Source: an uncultured Eubacteriales bacterium (GTDB lineage: Bacteria > Bacillota > Clostridia > UBA1381 > UBA9506). Taken from it: a DNA stretch of 22,291 nucleotides. The stretch lies in the NCBI GenBank assembly GCA_900545185.1, contig UQYH01000027.1, forward strand, positions 1 to 22,291, read 5' to 3'. Shown in pieces: positions 15,651 through 22,288 of this stretch; position 1 is the stretch's first letter; the number at the start of each line of letters is the position of its first letter. Position numbers and translations under genes: made by a program. Under the pieces are notes generated by a model, which searched no databases, was not told the DNA's origin, and saw only the letters and a list, made by a program, of their open reading frames with translations.

Positions 15651-15973
15651 TGGTGCAGTCAGCACATCGGTTTAAAAGCGGTTGGGCTTTGCGAGAACCC
15701 TGTTTTCGCGTTTTGTTTTTTGTTGTGTATATTCTTTGGAACGACACATAGGTCGTTCCCTACATGTGTTTATTATACCAACAGTGCAAGCCGCCGAATC
15801 GGCTTGCTTCCTTAAATGGTGCAATAAACACATCGGCACAAAAGCCGTTTAGGCTTTTGAACTAACACTGTGTTTATTATACCACAAATTTTCATTATAA
15901 AATTCATTCAAAGAAATTTGTGGTGCAATAGTCGTTTCCGATTTATATTCATTCGGTTACGACTATTATACCA
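15651..15973. repeat. palindromic array: alternating 16-bp motif at 52-bp steps
   Basis: TGTGTTTATTATACCA occurs at 15765 and 15869. Its near-inverse TGGTGCAATAAACACA is at 15817, and a third inverse, TGGTGCAATAGTCG, at 15921. All four starts are exactly 52 bp apart, leaving 36-bp spacers. Two spacers fold on themselves (GCAAGCCG/CGGCTTGC 15786-15807; AAAAGCC/GGCTTTT 15840-15858). The third extends the outer stem (CACAAATTT/AAATTTGTG). A last motif, CGACTATTATACCA (15960-15973), closes the set. A degenerate inverse copy is at 15651-15666, and the GGAACGAC/GTCGTTCC hairpin is at 15738-15759. Every neighbouring pair can form a stem with one A·C mismatch and one G·T pair. No ORF is supported here. 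Confidence 0.8.
15873..15973. repeat. 101-bp dispersed repeat, copy 1
   Basis: Identical at 97 of 101 positions, without gaps, to 19694-19794. It holds two consecutive imperfect palindromes sharing the central TGGTGCAATA. It lies immediately downstream of the prfA-operon promoter, whose -10 is the TATTATACCA end of the repeat read on the minus strand. Confidence 0.92.
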
Positions 15974-15993
15974 TATTGACAAACGCATTGCAA
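15965..15993 (-). promoter_or_regulatory. promoter of the prfA - LacI fusion - cdaA - cdaR run
   Basis: On the minus strand TTGCAA (15988-15993), 17 nt and TATAAT (15965-15970) with an extended TGG before it. The transcript would start near 15958 and carry a leader of about 350 nt through the palindromic array. It interleaves with the plus-strand promoter at 15976-16004. Confidence 0.7.
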
Positions 15994-16004
15994 GCGGATA
16001 TAAT
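15976..16004 (+). promoter_or_regulatory. consensus sigma-A promoter of the pdxK-like - mnmA - hydE operon
   Basis: TTGACA (15976-15981), exactly 17 nt and TATAAT (15999-16004), a full match to both hexamers. The leader to the start codon is about 57 nt. Its -35 lies inside the spacer of the minus-strand promoter and the minus-strand -35 lies inside its own spacer. Confidence 0.88.
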
Positions 16005-16067
16005 ACAAGAGATGGAATATTTCCGAATCAATTATTTTAAGATGTATCCGAGAGGACTGGTTTTTTC

Positions 16068-16931
16068 ATGCAAAAGCAAAAACGGGTGGCAGCCATACAC
16101 GATATTTCCTGCTTTGGCAAATGCTCCCTTACGGTGGCGCTGCCGATTTTATCGGCGGCAGGACTGGAGGCGTGCTGTATCCCCACAGCGGTGTTATCGA
16201 CCCACACGGGCGGATTTTCGGGTTATACCTATCGTGATTTAACAGAGGACATATTGCCTGTTGCCGCGCATTGGAAAAGCCTGGACATTCATTTTGACGC
16301 CATTTATACCGGCTTTTTGGGGTCGGAGGCGCAAACCGATATTATTGCCGAGGTTATAGAAGCCATTGCCGCACCGGATACGCTTGTGCTGATTGACCCC
16401 GTGATGGGTGACAACGGCAGCTTGTATACCGTTTTTCAAAACAGCTTTCCTGCGGCGATGCGGCGGCTGTGTGCGCGCGGCAACATCATTGTGCCGAACA
16501 TGACGGAGGCCTATTTGCTGCTGGGTGAAGCCTATCGCCCCGGACCGTATACCGAAGCGGAAATTCAGCGTCTATTATCGGGGCTTGTAAAGCTGACAAA
16601 GGGCGATGTGGTGCTGACGGGCGTTTATTTTGACGAAACCGAGCTGGGCGCTGCCGCAAAAAGTGCATCGGGCGGCGCGGTGGAATATGTGTTGCGGCCG
16701 CGCGTGGCAGGCATGTATCACGGCACGGGGGATGTATACGCCAGCACACTGTTGGCTGCCGTCATGCGCGGCTTTTCGCTTTCGGAGGCGGCCGGCATTG
16801 CGGCCGATTATACGGTGCAATCCATTTACACCACAAAAGAGATGGACAAGGATTTGCGTTACGGCGTAAATTTTGAATATAATTTACCGGCGCTGATGCA
16901 GGCGCTTTCGGCAAAGGGGGATTTACAGTGA
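16068..16931 (+). CDS. pdxY: pyridoxal/pyridoxamine kinase
   Basis: Ribokinase-fold enzyme that phosphorylates pyridoxal or pyridoxamine in the vitamin B6 salvage pathway. It begins RVAAIHDISCFGKCSLTVALPIL, the typical start of PdxK/PdxY. It goes on with STHTGGFSGYTYRDLT (substrate lid), YTGFLGS, DPVMGDNGSLY (residues 110-120), VPNMTEAYLL and the anion-hole motif HGTGDVYAS with catalytic Asp222. Length 287 aa is normal. GAGAGGA 11 nt before ATG 16068 supports the start. The assignment to PdxY rather than a related HMP kinase rests on the N-terminal motif and is fairly secure. Its stop overlaps the mnmA GTG by 4 nt. Confidence 0.88.
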   Translation: MQKQKRVAAIHDISCFGKCSLTVALPILSAAGLEACCIPTAVLSTHTGGFSGYTYRDLTEDILPVAAHWKSLDIHFDAIYTGFLGSEAQTDIIAEVIEAIAAPDTLVLIDPVMGDNGSLYTVFQNSFPAAMRRLCARGNIIVPNMTEAYLLLGEAYRPGPYTEAEIQRLLSGLVKLTKGDVVLTGVYFDETELGAAAKSASGGAVEYVLRPRVAGMYHGTGDVYASTLLAAVMRGFSLSEAAGIAADYTVQSIYTTKEMDKDLRYGVNFEYNLPALMQALSAKGDLQ

Positions 16932-17959
16932 AGGTTATGACGGCTATGAGCGGCGGTGTAGACAGCTCTGTTACCGCGTATCTGCTGCAAAATGCAGGGG
17001 CAGAGGTTTGCGGCGCAACGCTGTATTTAACGGGGGAGCGACAGTCCGATGCGGCACAGGCGGCTGCCTTTTTAAATATTCCGTTTTACGAGTTTGACAG
17101 GCGCGAAGCGTTTGAACAAAACGTGATAGCGGCCTTTGCCGAAAGCTATGAATCGGGCGAGACACCGAACCCGTGCATTGTTTGCAACAAGCTGATTAAA
17201 TTCGGCCTGCTGCTGGATGAGGCGCTTGCTATGGGACAGGATTATTTGGCCACAGGGCATTATGCACGTCTGCGGCGCGACCGTGCCACCGGCCGCATTT
17301 TGCTGATGCGCGCCAAGGATCCGCGTAAGGATCAGACCTATATGCTGTATCGTTTGTCGCAGCACCAGCTTTCGCATGCCATGTTTCCGCTGGGCGATTT
17401 TACCAAGCCGCAGATTCGCGAAATTGCGGCCTCTATCGGGATTCAAACGGCGCATAAGCCCGACAGCCAGGATATTTGCTTTGTGCCGGACGGTGATTAT
17501 GCCGCGTTTTTAGAGCGTCGGCGCGGTACGGCCTATCCCGAAGGGGATTTTGTGAATGAAGAGGGCGCTGTTTTGGGTCGCCACCGCGGCATGATCCGAT
17601 ACACCATCGGCCAGCGTAAGGGGCTTGGCATTGCGTTGGGAGAACCGGCCTTTGTGCTGCAAAAGGACGCGGCGCACAATCGGGTTGTGCTGGGCAAAGA
17701 AGAAAAGCTGCTTACGCGCCGAATTGCCGCGCGTGACGCGAATTGGATTGCCTGTGATAAACCGACGGACGGTATGCGCGTCACGGCCAAAACGCGCTAC
17801 AGCCAAAAGGAGGCCGAAGCCGTAATTTACGTAACCGAGCAGGGCTTTACGGCCGAGTTTTCGGAGCCGCAGCGCGCTGCAACACCGGGGCAGGCCATGG
17901 TGCTGTATGACGGCGATGTTGTCATCGGCGGCGGCACCATTATCGGGAGCGATGAGTAA
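16928..17959 (+). CDS. mnmA: tRNA-specific 2-thiouridylase MnmA
   Basis: Thiolates U34 of tRNA-Lys, tRNA-Glu and tRNA-Gln using ATP and persulfide sulfur. The ATP-pyrophosphatase loop SGGVDSS is at residues 8-14. The first catalytic cysteine is in NPCIVCNKLIKFG (Cys86, with an extra Cys83) and the second in KPDSQDICFVPDG (Cys184). GQRKGLGIALGEP marks the central domain, and a beta-barrel follows to the end. It is 343 aa against about 360 usual, with a compact N-terminal segment. The start is GTG 16928, preceded by AAAGGGG, overlapping the previous stop. Its stop codon lies inside the AAGGAG of hydE. Confidence 0.93.
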   Translation: MKVMTAMSGGVDSSVTAYLLQNAGAEVCGATLYLTGERQSDAAQAAAFLNIPFYEFDRREAFEQNVIAAFAESYESGETPNPCIVCNKLIKFGLLLDEALAMGQDYLATGHYARLRRDRATGRILLMRAKDPRKDQTYMLYRLSQHQLSHAMFPLGDFTKPQIREIAASIGIQTAHKPDSQDICFVPDGDYAAFLERRRGTAYPEGDFVNEEGAVLGRHRGMIRYTIGQRKGLGIALGEPAFVLQKDAAHNRVVLGKEEKLLTRRIAARDANWIACDKPTDGMRVTAKTRYSQKEAEAVIYVTEQGFTAEFSEPQRAATPGQAMVLYDGDVVIGGGTIIGSDE

Positions 17960-17974
17960 GGAGTCATGGATTGT

Positions 17975-19036
17975 ATGAAAACAAAGACCTTGAGTGAACT
18001 GAAACAATATATTGACGAATTGGCCGAGCGACACACGCTGACGCGCGACGCATATGCCGCGCTGCTGTCTCATCGCACACGGGAACTGACGGACTATGCC
18101 AAAGACCGTGCGCAGGCTGTGGCTGTGGAACGGTTTGGTCATGATATTTATATTCGCGGTTTGATTGAATTTACAAATTACTGCAAAAACGACTGCTATT
18201 ATTGCGGCCTTCGGCGCAGCAATACGCGGTGCCATCGGTATCGGTTGACGGAGGAGGACATCCTCTCCTGCTGCCGCATTGGCTATGGGCTGGGATTTCG
18301 TACCTTTGTTTTGCAGGGCGGTGAGGATGGCGGCTTTGGTGATGCGCGGCTTTGCAGGCTGGTATCGGCCATTAAGCGAAACCATCCGGATTGTGCCGTT
18401 ACGCTTTCGGTGGGAGAACGGCCGCGCGACGTGTATCGGCAGTTTTTTGAAGCAGGCGCCGATCGGTATCTGCTGCGGCACGAAACGGCCGATGCGGCAC
18501 ATTATGCCAAGCTGCACCCCAAGGAACTGTCGCTTGCCGAGCGGAAAGACTGTCTGCTTGCACTGAAGGACATCGGCTTTCAGGTCGGCACGGGCTTTTT
18601 GGTCGGTTCGCCGTATCAAACGATTGATACGCTGTGCAGCGATCTGTTGCTGATTGAAGAGTTGCGGCCGCAGATGATTGGAATCGGCCCGTTTTTGCCG
18701 CATCGGGACACGCCGTTTGCCGATGAAGCGGCAGGCGATTTGGAGCTGACACTGTTTTTGGTTTCGCTGCTGCGTCTGATGAATCCGAACGCGCTGATAC
18801 CGGCCACAACGGCGGTGGGAACATTGGCCGATGGTGGCCGCGAACGCGCTATTCTGGCCGGTGCAAATGTTGTGATGCCCAATTTGTCGCCGCCGCAGCA
18901 CAGAAAGGATTATGCACTGTATAACAACAAGCTGTCGGATGGGGCAGAGGCGGCCGAATCACGCGCGGCATTGGATAAACGCTTGGCCGCCATCGGCTAT
19001 CGTAGCGTTACGGCGCGCGGCGATTATACAGAATAA
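17975..19036 (+). CDS. hydE: [FeFe] hydrogenase H-cluster radical SAM maturase HydE
   Basis: Radical S-adenosylmethionine enzyme that acts in building the diiron site of [FeFe] hydrogenase. The cluster motif CKNDCYYC lies at residues 70-77 (CX3CX2C). FVLQGGEDGGFGD, SVGERPRDVYRQFFEAGADRYLLRHET and the late MPNLSPPQHRKDY segment are typical of HydE, not of BioB or PylB. Two ATGs are possible. AAGGAG (17958-17963) is 2 nt from ATG 17966 and 11 nt from ATG 17975, so 17975 is preferred (353 aa). It is the third gene of the pdxY-mnmA-hydE run. HydF, HydG and hydrogenase genes are not in the window. Confidence 0.92.
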   Translation: MKTKTLSELKQYIDELAERHTLTRDAYAALLSHRTRELTDYAKDRAQAVAVERFGHDIYIRGLIEFTNYCKNDCYYCGLRRSNTRCHRYRLTEEDILSCCRIGYGLGFRTFVLQGGEDGGFGDARLCRLVSAIKRNHPDCAVTLSVGERPRDVYRQFFEAGADRYLLRHETADAAHYAKLHPKELSLAERKDCLLALKDIGFQVGTGFLVGSPYQTIDTLCSDLLLIEELRPQMIGIGPFLPHRDTPFADEAAGDLELTLFLVSLLRLMNPNALIPATTAVGTLADGGRERAILAGANVVMPNLSPPQHRKDYALYNNKLSDGAEAAESRAALDKRLAAIGYRSVTARGDYTE

Positions 19037-19061
19037 GGGAAATGCTTGCGGAAAACGTAAC

Positions 19062-19089
19062 AAAGGGAACGGCACAGGCCGTTCCCTTT
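19062..19089 (+). terminator. hairpin terminator after hydE, between convergent genes
   Basis: A perfect 12-bp stem AAAGGGAACGGC (19062-19073) with GCCGTTCCCTTT (19078-19089) and a 4-nt loop ACAG. The T-tract is only the last three bases of the stem, so it is less canonical, but the A/T ends and position between converging hydE and the cyclophilin gene suit a bidirectional terminator. Confidence 0.7.
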
Positions 19090-19137
19090 GAATGTGACGA
19101 ACAGTATACAAAATGGGCACATGCAGCCCGATGTTTT

Positions 19138-19614
19138 TTATTCGGTGACTGTAACGGATGCAATTACCTGCGGCTCCAGCGGACAATCCGAAAAATCGGT
19201 CGGCACGGCGGCAATGGCATCAACCGTGTCAAGTCCTTCGGTAATGCGGCCGAATGCAGCATATTCACCATCTAAATGCGGTGCGGCCTGATGCATAATA
19301 AAAAATTGGCTGGAAGCCGAATCCTTTACCATGGTTCTGGCCATGGACAGTACGCCGCGGTCATGTTTTAAGTCGTTTTGGATTCCGTTTGACGCAAATT
19401 CGCCGCGGATGGAATCGCAATCCTTATGGTTGCCGTTTTTGTCGTAGCCGCCGCCCTGAATCATAAATCCGGCGATGACGCGGTGGAAAATTAAGCCGTC
19501 GAAAAAGTGTTCATCGGCCAGCTTTTTAAAGTTTTCAACCGTAATCGGTGCAATTTCGGGGTAGAGTTCGCCCTTCATCACGGCGCCGTTTTCCATTGTA
19601 ATTTCAATTTGCAT
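19138..19614 (-). CDS. cyclophilin-type peptidyl-prolyl cis-trans isomerase
   Basis: Catalyses proline cis-trans isomerisation and assists folding. No signal peptide is seen, so it is probably cytoplasmic. The compact bacterial cyclophilin pattern is clear: ITVENFKKLADEHFFDGLIFHRVIAGFMIQGGGYDKNG (residues about 24-61) holds the catalytic arginine in FHR, followed by SSQFFIMH and AAFGRITEGLDTVD. Length 158 aa is normal for short bacterial members. AAGGAG lies 8 nt before ATG 19614. It has its own promoter (19786-19814) and a leader of about 165 nt that contains the second copy of the 101-bp repeat and a 9-bp GTTATATTT/AAATATAAC hairpin. Confidence 0.93.
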   Translation of the reverse strand: MQIEITMENGAVMKGELYPEIAPITVENFKKLADEHFFDGLIFHRVIAGFMIQGGGYDKNGNHKDCDSIRGEFASNGIQNDLKHDRGVLSMARTMVKDSASSQFFIMHQAAPHLDGEYAAFGRITEGLDTVDAIAAVPTDFSDCPLEPQVIASVTVTE

Positions 19615-19664
19615 AGTTATGCTCCTTTTTATGTGAATTTGTTTGTGGACGTGTGTTTTACGGG

Positions 19665-19689
19665 GTTATATTTTTGTTGCAAATATAAC
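19665..19689. repeat. hairpin in the cyclophilin gene leader
   Basis: GTTATATTT (19665-19673) and AAATATAAC (19681-19689) form a perfect 9-bp stem with a 7-nt loop. It directly abuts the 101-bp repeat copy, continuing the run of palindromes seen there. Confidence 0.6.
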
Positions 19690-19693
19690 GGTA

Positions 19694-19794
19694 TTTATTA
19701 TACCACAAATTTTCATTATAAAATTGATTCAAGGAAATTTGTGGTGCAATAGTCGTTTCCGATTTTTATTGATTCGGTTACGACTATTATACCA
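19694..19794. repeat. 101-bp dispersed repeat, copy 2
   Basis: Gapless match to 15873-15973 with four substitutions, all of them outside the paired arms. The 16-bp window ending in TTTATTATACCA (19690-19705), a 36-bp spacer and TGGTGCAATAGTCG (from 19742) keep the same 52-bp step as copy 1. It lies in the leader of the cyclophilin gene. Confidence 0.92.
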
Positions 19795-19814
19795 CAACCT
19801 TATGCATTTTGCAA
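19786..19814 (-). promoter_or_regulatory. promoter of the cyclophilin gene
   Basis: On the minus strand TTGCAA (19809-19814), 17 nt and TATAAT (19786-19791) with an extended TGG before the -10. The -10 is part of the repeat end, the -35 lies in unique sequence. The arrangement is the same as at 15965-15993. Confidence 0.7.
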
Positions 19815-19833
19815 GCCGTTGGAAATGCAGAAA

Positions 19834-19869
19834 AACAGCCGCAGGCGAATCGAATCGTCTGCGGCTGTT
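19834..19869 (-). terminator. intrinsic terminator of the CAP/SLH gene
   Basis: On the minus strand AACAGCCGCAG pairs with CTGCGGCTGTT (11 bp, extended by a few inner pairs) and runs into TTTTTC. It begins 30 nt after the stop codon at 19899. Confidence 0.85.
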
Positions 19870-19898
19870 GTGGTTTTATCCTTGTGAATAGGCCGAGC

Positions 19899-22046
19899 CT
19901 ACCCAATGGCTCGGTTTAAAAACGTTACAATCTGTCCTCTGTTGCAGATCATTTCCGGCGAGAAGGTTGATTGCGAGGTACCGCTTGTTACCTCTTGCGC
20001 AACTGCCCAGCTGACGGCCTGTGCGTAATCGGAGCCGGCCGCAACATCCTCGAACGTGCCGGTATATGCGTCTTGCGGTGCACCGGCATTTTTCCACAGA
20101 TACACCACGGTGGAAGCGCGCGTACAGGGTGTGTTTGCGGCAAAGGTGTCACCCGTTACCATACCTTTTTCACTTGCCCAAATGGCCGCGTCATAATAAT
20201 AGTCCGAGGCCGAAACATCACGGAACGGATTTTCTGCCGAGGCCTTCGGAGAACCGACCGCGCGCCACAAGAAGGTTAAAATCTGTGCACGGGTGCAGGT
20301 ATCATCCGGCGAGAAGGTAGTTGCCGTGGTGCCTGTTGTAATCTTTCGGTCAACCGCCCAGCTGACGGCGTTTGCATAGTATGCGCTATCTGCAACATCG
20401 CTGAATGCGGCTTTTTTAGCAGGTGTTGTTTCCGTCTTTGGCTCGTCTGCCGCGGCATTGCCGATGGTAAAGACAACAGGCGTGTCAGAACGGATATTCA
20501 GCGTATAGCCGCTGTCCGTTTTCTTCATAGATTCCGCATCGAGCGGCATATAGGTCACAACACCGTCCGAATCCTTGCAGATTAAGTATTCCTTCTCCAT
20601 GGACTCTTTATCTTCAAAATGCATGGTGCCTGCACTGGTGGTAACCGATGTGATGGGTTTTTCCCATCCGGCAAAAATTTGTATACCATCCATATCGTCC
20701 ATACCGATACCGATGTAATCATAGCCGCCTCTTAAAATATTGGCTCTGTGGCCTTCGCTGTTCATCCAGGCGTTCATGGCTCTTTCGGCATCGTTATCAT
20801 GCGACGGGCATTGGAAGATGTTTTCGCCCAAGGTTGTTGCATTAAAGCCGGCTGGGATAACCGTGTTAAATTTTTGGCCGTTCGGTCTGGTGTGAGAGAA
20901 TACCTCGGCGGTCTCGGCTTCACGAATATCCGTTGCACTTTGCAGCGTTCCGTGCATGGTCAGTACCATTCCGCCATCTTTGACGCGTTCAACGTTTACA
21001 AGGCGCAAAACCTCCCATTCCTCTTTGTTCAGCGATATATCAGTCGGCATTTTGCGGACAAGCATGGGGATGATCTCACGGACGCCCAATTCGCGTGTTT
21101 CTTCTTCCAGCGTGAGGATTAAGTAGCCCGACAGTTCGCCTTTTTCTTTAAAAGTAGCCTCTTTTTTATAAAAGTTGTCCTTCCATACCACCTTAGAACC
21201 GTTACGGACGGCCGAAAGCGCGGTTTGCAGGATATCCTCTTTCGTCACCTTATTGGTAAAGGTCATGGCGCTTATGGCCTTTGAGACGGCAGATCTGTCC
21301 TCATTTATTTTTTGAGAGTTAACCGTTACAACCGGCTCAATGGTTTTGCCTACCGGCGTTCTTTGGCTCTGCGTGCCGCAGAAAAGCTCCAGCGTGGCCG
21401 AAACCGTACCGTTGACCGTGGTGCTTGCCTTGGTCAGAGAAAAATCGGCCTTATCCAGCGTGACGGTGACATGGCTGCCGCTCGGCAGTGCATTTTTGGC
21501 CATGTTTAAAATATCCTGCCGTGTGGTATCGTTAGACACTTCAAAATCATAAATTGCCATGCTGATGGCGTGAGAAGCCTCGGCCAGCTCTTTTTTGGCG
21601 GTCGATGCGTCAATAGAGGTATCAACCGTTTGCGGCGTATCCTCCTGCGGATCGTCATCATCTGCTATGCCCGTTGCCGGGATTTCTTTTGATAAGGTAA
21701 AGCCATCCTCGGCATCGTCCAAATAAATCAAAACATCCGCGCTGACGAGGCCGGGCTTTGAAGCGGTAGGACTTTTAACCCTGAAGTTATCAACTATAAA
21801 GCCCATGCCGGTGTCTTCTTCACTGGAATATTCGCCGGCTTCAAAAATCATATCCTCCAGCTGTTCCCGCTTAAAATCAACCGTGATTTCCGCATTGTCC
21901 CAGGCCTCCATTAACAGCGCTTTGTTTTTGGCAAGCGCAGTGTCCGCATCATCCGTCAGTGTAAAGCCGATGGCTGCGGCAGGTATGGAAAAAGCCGAAA
22001 ACAAAAGCAGTGCCGAAAGCACATAAGCCATCCATTTTTTCATCAT
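19899..22046 (-). CDS. secreted CAP-domain protein with three C-terminal SLH repeats
   Basis: Signal peptide at residues 1-25 (KKWMAYVLSALLLFSAF to PAAA). Residues about 40-125, 150-240 and 250-330 are three related modules with a helix (ISMAIYDFEV, ISAMTFTNKV), a VTKEDILQTALSAVRNGSKV-type stretch and beta strands. Residues about 343-462 are a CAP/SCP domain: LVNVERVKDG, FSHTRPNG (His384), GENIF (Glu408) and AWMNSEGHRANILRG (His433). Residues about 547-715 hold three S-layer homology repeats (AFSDV, FRDVSASDYY, FEDVAAGSDYAQAV, each with a TRAQ-like motif), which bind cell wall polymers. The protein is therefore anchored to the surface; the CAP function is unknown. GGAG 7 nt before ATG 22046 supports the start; ATG 22043 is an equal alternative. 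Confidence 0.94.
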   Translation of the reverse strand: MMKKWMAYVLSALLLFSAFSIPAAAIGFTLTDDADTALAKNKALLMEAWDNAEITVDFKREQLEDMIFEAGEYSSEEDTGMGFIVDNFRVKSPTASKPGLVSADVLIYLDDAEDGFTLSKEIPATGIADDDDPQEDTPQTVDTSIDASTAKKELAEASHAISMAIYDFEVSNDTTRQDILNMAKNALPSGSHVTVTLDKADFSLTKASTTVNGTVSATLELFCGTQSQRTPVGKTIEPVVTVNSQKINEDRSAVSKAISAMTFTNKVTKEDILQTALSAVRNGSKVVWKDNFYKKEATFKEKGELSGYLILTLEEETRELGVREIIPMLVRKMPTDISLNKEEWEVLRLVNVERVKDGGMVLTMHGTLQSATDIREAETAEVFSHTRPNGQKFNTVIPAGFNATTLGENIFQCPSHDNDAERAMNAWMNSEGHRANILRGGYDYIGIGMDDMDGIQIFAGWEKPITSVTTSAGTMHFEDKESMEKEYLICKDSDGVVTYMPLDAESMKKTDSGYTLNIRSDTPVVFTIGNAAADEPKTETTPAKKAAFSDVADSAYYANAVSWAVDRKITTGTTATTFSPDDTCTRAQILTFLWRAVGSPKASAENPFRDVSASDYYYDAAIWASEKGMVTGDTFAANTPCTRASTVVYLWKNAGAPQDAYTGTFEDVAAGSDYAQAVSWAVAQEVTSGTSQSTFSPEMICNRGQIVTFLNRAIG

Positions 22047-22075
22047 TGCATCTCTCCCTGTTTTTTATCATCTTA

Positions 22076-22104
22076 ATTATATATCATTCGGTCGTGAAAA
22101 GCAA
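22076..22104 (-). promoter_or_regulatory. sigma-A promoter of the CAP/SLH gene
   Basis: On the minus strand TTGCTT (22099-22104), exactly 17 nt and a perfect TATAAT (22076-22081), about 30 nt before the start codon. Confidence 0.8.
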
Positions 22105-22110
22105 TGCGGC

Positions 22111-22140
22111 ACGTCATAACTTGCAGAAAAACGTCATAAT
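22111..22140. promoter_or_regulatory. direct repeat ACGTCATAA, two sites 20 bp apart
   Basis: ACGTCATAAC (22111-22120) and ACGTCATAAT (22131-22140) are identical over 9 bp and spaced by exactly 20 bp, close to two helical turns. They end 6 bp upstream of the CAP/SLH gene -35, which is where an activator dimer would bind. Confidence 0.5.
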
Positions 22141-22157
22141 TGACTGCGTAAAAAAAG

Positions 22158-22182
22158 AGCCGCAAGCGTTGCGCTTGCGGCT
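22158..22182 (-). terminator. terminator of a minus-strand gene beyond the right edge
   Basis: AGCCGCAAGCG and CGCTTGCGGCT form a perfect 11-bp stem with a 3-nt loop. On the minus strand it is followed by CTTTTTTTACG, a proper U-tract, so it serves transcription coming from outside the window. Confidence 0.75.
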
Positions 22183-22183
22183 G

Positions 22184-22288
22184 AGCGTGTCGAAAAAGTC
22201 GACACGCTTCAAGTCGAAATCTCTCTTCGAGAGCTTTCGCTTGAGCATAAGGGCTTTCGCTCGCGCGGCGCTCACCGCGCCAGCCCTT
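22184..22288. repeat. cluster of three further hairpins at the right edge
   Basis: AGCGTGTCGA/TCGACACGCT (22184-22208) is a perfect 10-bp stem. CAAG-CGAAA-CTCTC with GAGAG-TTTCG-CTTG (22210-22243) is a 14-bp stem with single mismatches or bulges. AAGGGCT/AGCCCTT (22249-22288) encloses GCGCGG/CCGCGC. The stretch continues past the window. It resembles a repetitive extragenic element; no coding frame of recognisable content is seen. Confidence 0.6.

Noticed and set aside
15651..15973. CRISPR array
   Set aside because: Spacing is regular, but the motif alternates in orientation, two of the spacers are themselves palindromic and no cas gene is present.
17510..18901. A 463-residue open frame on the minus strand across mnmA and hydE
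   Set aside because: It is antisense to two genes with clear catalytic motifs, its composition is rich in Q, R and H as expected for a shadow frame, and it shows no recognisable domain.
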